Below are positions 43,531 to 53,895 of a stretch of 64,000 nt of DNA, piece after piece. Source of the DNA: Tillandsia leiboldiana. Its lineage: Eukaryota; Streptophyta; Magnoliopsida; Poales; Bromeliaceae. Position numbers and translations under genes: made by a program. Positions within the stretch are counted from its first letter, which is position 1. Each line of letters starts with the position of its first letter. The stretch covers positions 20,214,269 to 20,278,268 of the forward strand of contig CM055076.1 in NCBI GenBank assembly GCA_029204045.2. Direction: 5' to 3'. The notes beneath the pieces were generated by a model that was not told the DNA's origin, did no database searches, and saw only the letters and a program-made list of their open reading frames with translations.

Positions 43531-46500
43531 TTTGCCCAAAATTGCCAACATCCTTGATGCGAGGATTTTTTGCATTTCCCGAGGCGATGATGCATATTGT
43601 ATGTTCACTTTACCACCCTTCATCTCGCCCATGCTACTCTCTGTAATTAATGAAAATCATTTCAGTGTTAATGAACTACATCTCATTCAATCTTAACAAG
43701 GTTATTTCATTTGTTTCAGGACTACTTAGCCTTTTTTGGACAATGCAAGAACAGTCAGGTTCGTCTTTAATTGGCATCCTCAAAAAGAATTTTTGTATTT
43801 TGTACTCTTACTTTATGATTTAGATACATAAGAAGGGAATATAGCGCTAACTGTTGCCCCTTATAATACATGGTGCTCGATGGTCGGATTGGTCTTGTAA
43901 AACCAACAATGTAATGAATATAATATATGTAGTATATCAATTGCTCTCTAAAGTTATATATGACTAGTTGTCCGGTGATGAGTTAGAACGTAAGAGAAGC
44001 GCGACAAAAGCTTTCGAGTTGTTTTAATTTCTTGGTGCATGACTATAGTAACGGTATCACACTCCTGTATATATTTCTCTCAATTCTTTCAGGAATACAA
44101 CAAGAGTAAATTTTTGTTCTTCTATTTTCTTGGTGCATGCAGGATTAGAGAAAGACTCCATGTATTGCATGTTCTTTTTTTCGATTGCCAAATTAATGTA
44201 AAATCGTTATGAATGAAATTATCCTAAAGATAATTTACTGGTTGAATATTCCTGAACAAGTAGCAAATCTCTGGTGAGCTACTTGTGCTTTCAAATGTGT
44301 TTCAAACCCTTTTTTTTTTCCTTCAGCTGCATAACTAGCATTTCTTTTTTTCTTTCAGCAGCATAACTAGCACCCTGATTAAGCTTGTGAACTTAATTTC
44401 AGTGGTACAAATTATATTTAATTTTTTTAAAAGTTTATATGTTTTTAGTGCAAGTTGTATCAATTTGGGAGTAAATTTAGTAGGTGCTCCCAAATTGTAT
44501 CACAATTACTCAAAGTTAGTTTGTGGCATGTTATATCACTCTTCAATTAGCATTCTATATAGTACATATACTAAGGAAGAACAAAAAGAAGGCTTAATTA
44601 CACTTTACTACACTATACTTCATATTTTTTTTCAAAATTTTCTATCATGTACTATTTTTTTTTTTCCCCCACAAGACTCTGTTGGACTATTGTTGTTTAT
44701 CAATCTCTGCACTACACACTTTAGATTTATTTTCTTTTTTCAAAAAGCATCATCAAACATTCAATCCCTACATTATTATCATTAAATGTACTTCGTTAAA
44801 TATACAGAAGCTAACAACTCTAATAAGAGGTGCTGGCTAGATAGACAGGAAAAACAGAATGAGTCTCCAAGATTAATTTATCAAAAGCTTCCATGCATCA
44901 AGTTGTTTCAACTATGTTTTTGGCTATTTTTATGTGTTTTCACTTTTTTTTTGTCAAAATAGGCCGAGTGTATGCTCTACTATTTGATAACTATTTGTAA
45001 GATATTTGATCAAAACTGCTGTCTAATTGATGGACAGGCTAACTGAACTATTTGATAACTAATTGTAAAAATTGAATATTTCAAAGGTTAATTATTTATA
45101 AAAACAGAGACTATTTGTGCAATTATAGCAAGAATAAAAGAGAGAGGGAGAGAGTGTATGTGTGCATGCTTTTTTCTTTTTTTTTGTCTATAATCTGATG
45201 AAGTTTTTTTTTTTTTTTTTTCTGTTTTTTTGTCTACAATCTGATGACATTGTTGGGCTTCTTTGAAGTAGCTAAAACATCTCTGTAATTAATGCAATTC
45301 ATTTGATCTTAACATCTCATTCGATCTTAACATGGTTATCTCATTGTTTTAGGATTATTTACATTTTTTGTGGACTATGAATTTCCAGCCAGGTTCAATT
45401 TTTAACTTAGCATCCTCGAAAGAATTTTTATTTTTTATTTTTTATTTTTGCCCTTACTTTATGATTTTGGATACATAAAAGGAAATATATGCAGTGCTAA
45501 TCGCCCCTTAATAGTACATGGTGTTCCCAAGACTTATATTTGATTACCCCTGCCCATCAATTGAACACTTAGCTTCCACATATGTATTAGAAATTAAATA
45601 AATATCTTACTACATGCTTGTATTCTTCACCCTTCTTGGCGCAGGATTAGAGTCAGATTTCATGTATACTTTTTTCTTTTCTTTTTCTTTTTCTTTGCTC
45701 TCTCTATAGTCAAAACAATGTAAAATCTTTAAGAAAGAAATTACCCTCTTTTGCGGTAGGGAGGTTAACTGCTTCGATTTTGTTTCTCCTTAATTTATAT
45801 TCATATATCCTAAATATAATTTAGAGTTTGAATATTCATGCACAAATAACCAATTTCATTGTCTGATCATAAGCTTGTTTAATTTTCGTCTATTATCTGA
45901 TGAAGTTATTGAATAATGCTTTAAAATATGTTTCAAATTATTATTGTTTTTTTAGCAGTAAACAAGCACCAGATGACACTTGTGAACTCAATTTCAACTA
46001 TATAAATCAAATCATACTTTAAATTTTGTTATTTTTTTTTTAGTTTTTAGTATAGATTGTATCGATATTTTAGGCTATGCCCGCAAGCACAAGCATTATT
46101 CGGACATGGTATGATGGTTAGATTTTCAAATAACGAGGGATTAGTTCTTTTTTTTGGAGTTAAAATGTAGGAACATGTGGTGAATTTTTATTTTTATTTT
46201 ATTTTATTTTGTTTTATTTTATTTTTTTGTTATGAGCAATGCTTGTCTTAGAATTCTCAAAGAGTTGTAATCTTATGACTTTCACCGTCCAATGTTCATT
46301 TTTTCCAACTTGTTTTTATCAGATTTCTAGTGCTAACTATTAATTTCAAAAACTCGAGTTATTAAAAATACGCAATTAATTCACTTAAAACGAAGCACGC
46401 AAAGGTTGAGAAAGTCCTCAGGGAACACTATAAAAATATAAAAAATTTTTAATATAAGAATACTTTTTAGACAACTGTTTAGAAAAAGCGTCTTAAATAT

Positions 46501-46840
46501 TTCTGCACTATAGTAATATTGATAATTCAAAATGTATCATCATATAAACTTTTTATTATATTAAATTAATTTAATAATTGATAAATTTTATTATTATTTT
46601 TAATTTTTAAATATTTTAAAGTATTAAGATTTTAATAAATTTTTACGCTTTAAATCGTTAGAATATATTTTATCGATATTTGATATAAGTACCATTATAT
46701 ATGTTGTAGTTCTTTATTTATCAGCACTTTTAACTATAATACTAGACTATATTAAAATACTTTTAAATATTATTAAATATAAAAATATATTTTTAAATAT
46801 TAAATTTTCTTGCAGTGCGACAACCAATTAGCTTTGCTAA
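43531..46840 (+). other. NLR2 downstream region
   Basis: No protein gene is visible. It parallels the NLR1 downstream region: GTTTCAGGACTA(A/C)TTAG(C) (43716; NLR1 18781), CTTGGTGCATGCAGGATTAGAG (44130), AGTTGTATCAATTTGGGAGT (44453), CTTGGCGCAGGATTAGAG (45634) and GATTGTATCGATATTTTAGG (46055). The second half is AT-rich low-complexity DNA. Confidence 0.5.
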
Positions 46841-47308
46841 TTATCTTGGCCGCTGCAGCTCACGTAGAGTCGTAGGTCCTCAAGAAACCGGTCGCTATGT
46901 ACTAATTAATTTTGGTATATGTATAAGGCTAAGGATGCCAATCAAAATCAACAATATTAATTAGACTCGGACTTATATAGATAAATATAAATTTTACACT
47001 AATAAAAATCAACTTTAAAATAATATAATATATTCCATAAACCAAGTCATTAATTAGCATCTTGACCAACCAATTTCATTAATTAGCATCTTGGCCACCA
47101 CCCCTCACGTAGAGTTGTATGGTCCTCAAGAAACCAGTCGCTATGCACTAATTAATTTTGGCCATTCCGTTAACTTGGCCGCTAATGATAAGGAAGTCAG
47201 TCAAAGTCAACAATATTAATTAAATTTGGATTTGTATAGATAAATAAAAATTTTGCACCAATAAAAATCAACTTTGAGGTGATATAATATATTTCGTAGA
47301 CCAAGTCC
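46841..47308. repeat. Tandem duplication of a 210-220-bp unit
   Basis: Copy 1 (46841-47047) and copy 2 (47086-47308) share CACGTAGAGT, GTCCTCAAGAAACC, ACTAATTAATTTTGG, CAACAATATTAATTA, ATCAACTTT and ACCAAGTC in order. A shorter echo (CATTAATTAGCATCTTG) repeats at the junction. Confidence 0.85.
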
Positions 47309-47399
47309 GCTCTATCTTTCATGAATCAATTTAATGGATTAATTAATTTGACTCAATTCAAATTCAGAAAATATTCACGATGTATATGATGTAATTATA

Positions 47400-47590
47400 T
47401 GCATATAATAATTTTTCCCTCCGCAGTATAGTGGAGTGGGGGAGGACGAATTCCTCTGTTGGCAATATTAATTGAGTTTGGTGGGCTTTTTCTAAAGGCT
47501 AACAAATTTCTTACACTTTGACTTGTAAATCTTCTCTATAAAACTTCCATTTCACTTCCACACATCTTCCCAGAAGCATTCAGGTAATAC
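47400..47590 (+). other. NLR upstream-like fragment
   Basis: GTGGGGGAGGACGA, AATATTAATTGAGTTTGGTG, ACAAATTTCTTACACTTTGA and TCTTCTCTAT match, in order, the NLR2 upstream region at 34030-34120 and partly 62555-62700. No NLR follows, because retroelements begin immediately. Confidence 0.55.
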
Positions 47591-47937
47591 TTGCAAAATT
47601 TAAATTCTAAAATTTGAATTTAAATTTAATTCAAAATTTTGGAAGTATTCGTAATGAAGTGCTAACTTGACTCGGCGAGATCCAAACGTGATGAAACAAA
47701 ATCGCCACTTCATCGGCCTCGTCGAGTTGAACAACGTGACGACTTTCGATTTTGAATTCGACGAGCCTAAACATCAAAAAGGGTGAAAATACTATTTTTA
47801 TAATGTAATATATATTGCAAAAAGGTCTATATTTTATGCATCAAATTACATGATATAGCACGTGGAGAGGCCTCTATGCAAGATACATTTATAGTGAGGG
47901 ACTCAAATGAAAATATCGAGAATTCGGGGACCACTTA
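47591..47937 (+). repeat. LTR-like relic
   Basis: Contains ATCGCCACTTCATCGGCCTCGTCGAG, resembling GCTACCTGATTGGTCTCGTCGAGCC of family A LTRs, and the phrase GTGAGGGACTCAAATG. It is probably an old LTR fragment cut by E4. Its exact family and ends are not resolvable by eye. Confidence 0.4.
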
Positions 47938-49423
47938 TGTTACGCCCAGGGATCGAAACTGCGACCTGGGATCACCAACAGATCTGCCACCCATACGGGA
48001 ACCCCGCATAGGCGAAACGTCTAATTTATAAAGGATAAATATACCACAACTATACAAATATCAGAGCTGAAAAAAAAACTAATAATAATAACTCATATCA
48101 CTGTACAACTGTCAACTCATATACATAACCATCTCTCAACAGAGTAAAGAAAAATAATACAGCCTGTACAACTATTAAAAGCTAGCTCCAAACACTGAAA
48201 CAGGATAAGGATCTAGCTCGCGACTCCCTATCCTCGATCAGAAGGAACTGCTGGTGCAGGAACAGAAAAAGGGGACCTCTGTAAAAATAGTCGCCAACGA
48301 AGGGTGTGAGAACTACACCAAACAGTAGTTCTCAGTGGGTACCGTCTCCAAAGCCAACGGTCTGCCCACTAAGTCTACTAGAGGCATATATAAGATAACA
48401 GAAATACCGTAAGTGAAAAAAAGAGATAAGTTGGAATAAAATTTACAGCTATCATGCCTCTATTTACAATGCTCAAAGGGTGAAACAGATGATAGAATGC
48501 TACTCAATCTCGATGTGCTTAATCAACCCAATCAGCTGACCGGCACTATACCCGGTCCCGCCCGTACAACCATCACAATCAGTCACACTAACACCTGTGT
48601 ATCGCCGACGTGGAATCATACTCCAATATCAATCCAGCTGCCTACTCCGGAGTGGCACTCAAGGGGCGCGACCCTACTCGAGGAACATAACTAAGTCGAG
48701 TATGTAGCAGGCTAAAGTCCAAATCCGCGATCACTGTCCAACTCTGCTTCCAAAATAAGCAACAAGTTCAACTTGGTATAGATGCTAAACCAAATATGAT
48801 CACAAGCTGAATCCAAAAGAAAAGTTGCTCATCATAAACTCTTGTCGAAACAAGCATCCAAAAAGTCCCAAAGATGGTGGAGAGCTTCCTATTTATAACC
48901 ACAATGAAATACCCAAGCCTCAGCAAAAATCCAAGATTTCGAGAGGCCGGATCCAACAAGGGTTGCTCCCGGATACGTGGCACCAATCCAGGGTGTGCCC
49001 GAAATCCAGATCGTGCCGTCCTCAATGCGCCATGCGTCCCTCGACACAGCTGGTAGGCGCCAGCCAATCGGCGCGCGCCACGTAGTGGGCGGTATTGGAG
49101 CGTGCGTTGACTGCGGCGCGCGCCCCGCGCCCGCAAAGCCGGTCCAATCCCTGGCCGCCACGTGTACCACGCCGCGCGAATCACTACGCGACATGTGTCC
49201 CTATTGACCCACGGTCTTCAGCGAGCTCCTGGTCATTTCGGGCACCCGAATCATAGGATTGGGCGCCCGAATTCACTAAAAACACATAAAAATTTGACGA
49301 GATTTTCACGCTTAGTCCGTTTCTTGCATCCGTTTGGCGCGCAATCACACTCGACACTAGAAAAAGGTGTCATCATGCCGCTGACCATGTGGAGAAACAT
49401 CAATTGGGATTCAGGTCACCACA
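47938..49423 (-). repeat. E4 3' LTR (1486 bp)
   Basis: Left end TGTTACGCCCAGGGATCG and right end GGTCACCACA beside the purine tract. Same family as E1 and the solo LTR at 53896, but much shorter, so a large internal part is absent. Its first 490 or so bases match 58223-58727 up to AAAAAAAGAGAT. Confidence 0.85.
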
Positions 49424-49960
49424 TCCTCCCCCACTAAAATAAAGTTTCATCCCCGAAACTAAACAACATCAAGTAAAACTCTCAAACAGGTAGAGGGGTA
49501 GGTGTCCAACATCACCGTCTCCAGCTCCCATGTCGCCTCTTGTCCCTCGTGATTATTCCTCAACACTTTCACGTACGGTATGGCCCGGTTGCACAATTCC
49601 CTCAACTTTCAAGCCAGAATTTGCACTGGCACTCCTCGTACCCCAGATCCTTACCGATCTCAAGTGGAGTGAGTTCAATCACGTGTGAAGGATCAAAAAC
49701 ATATCTCCTTAGAGCTGAGATGTATGTAGAAAACATCGTGGACTCCAGCAAGTCGCGGTGGAAAAGCAATCCTATAAACCACAAGTCCAACACACTCAAC
49801 AACCTCAAGGGGCCAATAACTCGATGGTTGAGCTTCATGCGAACTCCAAAACTCTAGATTCCCTTAGCTGGCGAGACTTTTAAGAAAACATAATCGCCAA
49901 TCTGGAATTCCATGTCTCGACGCCTGGTATCAGCATAACTCCTCTGACAACTCTAAGCGG
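49424..49960 (-). pseudogene. E4 integrase C-terminus and chromodomain relic
   Basis: Reading leftwards from about 49960: DYVFLKVSPAKGI, then LNHRVIGPL, SALRRYVFDPSHVIELTPL and EIGKDLGYEE in one frame (49838-49602). In another frame come YVKVLRNNHE and QEATWELETVMLDTYP (about 49500-49560). This order of GPY/F-like module, SALRRYVFDPSH linker and chromodomain-type tail marks a Tekay/Del-like chromovirus. Stops and shifts make it non-functional. Confidence 0.8.
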
Positions 49961-50039
49961 TCTCAAGATGACGTCAAATCAATCCGACCTTTTCCTCTGC
50001 CTCCAGCGGGATATTTGGTCCCAGTCCAGAAAGCAAGCT

Positions 50040-50604
50040 CACAATGCAGCTCAACCTTACCAAAATCTAACAGCACATAGTACTCCTACCAAGCTCACTA
50101 TCTCAGCCTCAGCACAGTGCAGTCTCACTTGCGCGCACCAGTGGTCAAAAGCACAACAACAACTCAACAACAACACAACCTCCACTTCTTACTCCCGCAA
50201 CTTTCTCTCGAGCAAAGACACTCACATCCACAGAAAGAGAAGAAATTACTAGCAGCAGGAACATCATCAACACTCTCAGCTCGATTTTTATGAAATTGTC
50301 GAAATTTCGAAAAGTCGTGAAAATAGGGTGCTAATCTCAGACCTGGCAAGACAAAGTCCGAGCTCGGGCTCTCCACCTTTGGAGCAAACCACCCTACACT
50401 CTCTCAACCGAGTTTTGGAAGCTCCGGCACGAAGGAATAAAGAAGAGCGATTCTCGAGTGTAGATGTTGTTGCTGTCGCCGCTCTGCTCTGCTCGCAGGA
50501 AAGTAGGGAAAATGAAAAAAAAAAAAAAAAAACGGAGAAGAGGAAGATGAGGTCTCTGCTTCTCTCTGGTGCAAGGAGGGGTGAGGCTACACGTGCTAAA
50601 GGCT
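50040..50604 (-). other. Unclassified insert replacing the E4 integrase core
   Basis: The zinc finger and catalytic core of integrase should lie here, but no integrase motif is readable. Instead there is sequence with an A19-type run (50516-50533) and, on the sense strand, a pyrimidine-rich, 5'-UTR-like stretch. It could be a small retroposon, an LTR piece or a captured host fragment. No clear ends or target duplication were found. Confidence 0.4.
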
Positions 50605-52141
50605 ATAAGGTCCACTGCATGGCCGCTCTGGATCCGCTCTCGAATCCTCAATAAGTGGGGGTCCTCACTCTGTCTCTCTCTGATCCTGTCATCAAAGTGG
50701 GATGCACAACTATAGACATCAACCTGGCAGAGACCCCCGGGGACACTGCCTCCAACTCTAATCATCCGCCACAGCATGGCCAAGCTGAGAAGATATTGGA
50801 TGCTCAAATCATAATCTTTCAGTAACTCTAACCACCGGCACTGCCATAGGTTCAACTCCTTCTGAGTGAACAAACACTTGAGTCCAAGTGGTTGGTGAAG
50901 ATCTCACAATGCTCGTCACATCTTCAGAGCTTACACCATGGCTGCCAACCCAAGATCATGTGTAGGGTAATTTTTATTTTTTTTTCTCATAATTCTTCAA
51001 TTGTCGTGAAGTATAGGCAATTACCCTACCACGCTGCATCAGTACACATCCAAGGCCGCTGTGGGAGGTCGCTGTAAATCACAATCCTTCCCTCATAACC
51101 GGGAGGGCAAGGATCGGAGTAGTCATCAACCACTGCTTCAAATCCTCGAAGCTCCTCTGATAGGCCTCGCTCCAGATGAACTTAATTCCTTTATTGGTCA
51201 AACGAGTGAGGGGAGTGGAAAGTTTCGCAAAGCCTTCCATGAATCGACGGTAGTAACCAACTAGTCCCAAGGAGCTCCGCGCCTCTGTGATGGTCGTCGG
51301 TCTAGGCCAATCCCGAACTACATTGACCTTCGTCGAGTCTACTGCTACTTAGACGACTGAAACAACATGGCTCAAAAATGCTACCTCCCGAAGCCAAAAC
51401 TCACGCTCTTTAACTTGGCATACAACTTCTTCTCTCTCAAAAGTTGCAGCACTATCCTCAAGTGCTCCACATGTGCAGTGTCACTCCGGAAGTAGATCAG
51501 GATATCAACAATAATCACCACTTTAAATCTATCCAAGTATGGCTAGAATTCTCAGTTCATCAAATCTATAAATACGGCAGAGGCATTCATCAATCCAAAA
51601 GGCATCACTGTAAACTCATAATACCCATATTGTGTCCTGAAAGCCGTCTTGGAGATGTCCTCGGCCCTCACCCTCAACGGTGATAACCAGACTGCAAATC
51701 CACTTGGACAAGACACAAGCTCCTTATAGCTGATCAAAAAGATCATCCATGCGGGGCAAATGATACTTGTTCAAGATGGTCACTTGTTCAATTCCCGAAA
51801 ATCTACACAAAGTTTTAGTGATCCATCCTCTTTTCACAAACAATGCTGGTGCTCCCTAAGGGGAGACGCTGGGTCTAACAACCCCTTATCCATTAAATTC
51901 TGTAACTATGCCATCAGCTCTCTTAGCTCTATTGGTGCTATCCTGCAGGGTGCCTTCAAGATTGGTGCGATCCGGAGATCACGTCAACTACAAACTCTAC
52001 CTCCCTATCCGGTGGCATCATCATCAACTCAGGTAGAAATACATCTGGAAACTCGCAAGCACTTGGAATATCCTCAAGTTCCGGTGCCGCCATAGGCACC
52101 ACTACCACTGTCATAAGGAAAACGACGCATCCATAGCTCAC
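50605..52141 (-). pseudogene. E4 reverse transcriptase and RNase H relic
   Basis: Reading leftwards: 52141-51956 has CEFPDVFLPELMMMPPDREV (start of the RT region), 51746-51552 has [20 protein letters not shown], and 51270-51079 has GLVGYYRRFMEGFAKLSTPL followed by TRLTNKGIKFIWSEAYQ. RNase H ends with KELNLWQCRWLELLKDYDLS near 50860-50800. The catalytic YxDD region is not readable between 51746 and 51440, where the frame is scrambled. All are standard Ty3/gypsy landmarks in the right order. Confidence 0.85.
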
Positions 52142-53442
52142 ATCTGTCTCGCCTTCACCGAAGAGATCAGGGAGATCATGGTTGCAAACATCGAACTCTT
52201 GCAGCCTCTGAAAACATACTCTTCCTATCTAGGCTCAAAGAAGATCCTCATCCTTTCGTTACAATCAATTGTCACATGATACGCCAACTAATCTGTGCCG
52301 AGCATAACATCAAATTCCTGGAGCTGCTACCACCTAGTCGGCTGCTGCAGAATCCTCGACATGAGCTGCATACACATGCCCGCTCGGTACTGGGGAAGTC
52401 TTCTCTCCATCTATCTCGAAGAAGTGGCCTAATTAATTTGGCCATAAGTCAGTAGAATTCCTGATATTTGTAGCAGTATGGAGGAAATCGGTGCTATCGA
52501 TAATGCCTGAAGTCCTGCTCACGGGCAAGCTGACCGAAAATGTCCTGACTGCCCACACTGAAGGCATCGACCCTGTCTTTAATCATCCTGCTATGACTGA
52601 TTCGGTCCTCTACAAATCACGCACCGGTCCTGACATCTTTGCTGCTACTATGATTGTTACTGGTGCTGCCGGGATCCACCAGACCTCAACGCATTTGAAG
52701 TCCACAACCCGGAGGATGAAATCGAGGAGGTCGCGGAGTCCTCTGCTTGCTAGTCTGCCTCCCATCACCTGTGCTGGGCACTTATCTCTAGAACTCGCCC
52801 CTAGCACTTGGCTATTCTCTGGTAACTCTGTGGTCCCATGCTCAACCTATAGCGCCTGCTCCATCGACGCATCAAGAATCTGTGTCCACTGAGACTGTAC
52901 GAATAAATAGATATCCTGGCACAAATCTTGCTCAAACAGATATATCCTCTGCGCTTCATCTTGTGTTGAAAAGGGCACGCAATTCAACAAACGTGTGATC
53001 TTCTGAACATACTCCAGCACTGTCCGGTCTCTTTGCTAGAGTTTCCTCAAATATTCATCAAGTTTCTGTTGGATACTATCTAGAAGAAAATTCTCGAACA
53101 ACAAGCTGCCAAACTTTAGCCAAGATAGTTGATGAGCCGCAGACGAACCATCAGGCCAAAATCTCCGCCACCAAGGTGCTATACTATGACTGGCAAACCG
53201 GGGTGGATCAAACTATCATAATCGGGTCCATCGATCAATAATATCTCTCTACTCTATCTCGGATAGCTGTCAACCATACCTCGGCGCTGCTCTACTAGTC
53301 ATCGACACTGAGGGGGCTACTAGCACTGTTGGTGTTGTCGGTAATGCTGTCCCAGGAGACGCTGCTATAGGAGATGCCTCAACTGAAACTACTGCTGGTG
53401 GCCTCCTCTGCTCAACCAAATGCGTCATCCGATCCATGGTCT
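52142..53442 (-). pseudogene. E4 protease and gag relic, left part
   Basis: On the minus strand the frames contain short gag-like phrases such as FENFLLDSIQQKLDEYLRKL, LNCVPFSTQDEAQRIYLF and EQDLCQDIYLFVQSQW, typical of the capsid domain of plant gypsy elements, broken by many stops. Protease lies at about 52150-52490 but is too worn to identify its aspartate motif with confidence. Confidence 0.65.
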
Positions 53443-53447
53443 CCTCC
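53443..53447 (+). other. Left target-site duplication CCTCC of the TRIM
   Basis: Identical to 57770-57774. Confidence 0.75.
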
Positions 53448-53600
53448 TATAACGACCCGATCCACTAGCAATAATAACTCGTTGGGCCCAAACCACAGCC
53501 CAAAATGCTTAAGCCTAGTTATTATTACTAGCGTCCATGTCTTATATAAACCCAATCACAACCCCATTTCCATCCAATGTAGGACTATTGGGGTGTCACA
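53448..53600 (-). repeat. TRIM LTR copy 1
   Basis: Ends TATAACGACC and GGGGTGTCACA. Sense strand begins TGTGACACCCCAATAGTCC. 153 bp. Confidence 0.85.
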
Positions 53601-53615
53601 AACTCTCCCCATTTA

Positions 53616-53637
53616 GGCCTAACGTCCTCGTCAGGCC
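53616..53637 (-). other. TRIM hairpin beside the purine tract, copy 1
   Basis: Sense strand GGCCTGACG-AGGA-CGTTAGGCC: a 9-bp stem with one G-U pair and an AGGA loop, followed by TAAATGGGGAGAGTT and the LTR. Confidence 0.6.
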
Positions 53638-53663
53638 CAAACACACATGTCCAAAGATCACAA

Positions 53664-53816
53664 TATAATGACCCGGCCCACTAGCAATAATAACTCGTTG
53701 GACCCAAATCATAACTCAAAATGCTTAAGCCCGGTTATTATTACTAGTGTCCATGTCTCTTATATACCAAAACACAACCACATTTCCATCCTATGTGGGA
53801 CTATTGGGGTGTCACA
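53664..53816 (-). repeat. TRIM LTR copy 2
   Basis: Ends TATAATGACC and GGGGTGTCACA, 153 bp, with the purine tract ACGGGGAGAG on its right (sense 5') side. Confidence 0.85.
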
Positions 53817-53834
53817 GACTCTCCCCGTTTAGAC

Positions 53835-53850
53835 CTGACATCCTCGTCAG
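53835..53850 (-). other. TRIM hairpin beside the purine tract, copy 2
   Basis: Sense strand CTGACG-AGGA-TGTCAG: six pairs including one G-U, loop AGGA unchanged. Confidence 0.55.
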
Positions 53851-53895
53851 CCTAAACACACACACACACAGCCCAAGATCACCAGACGATGTGAG

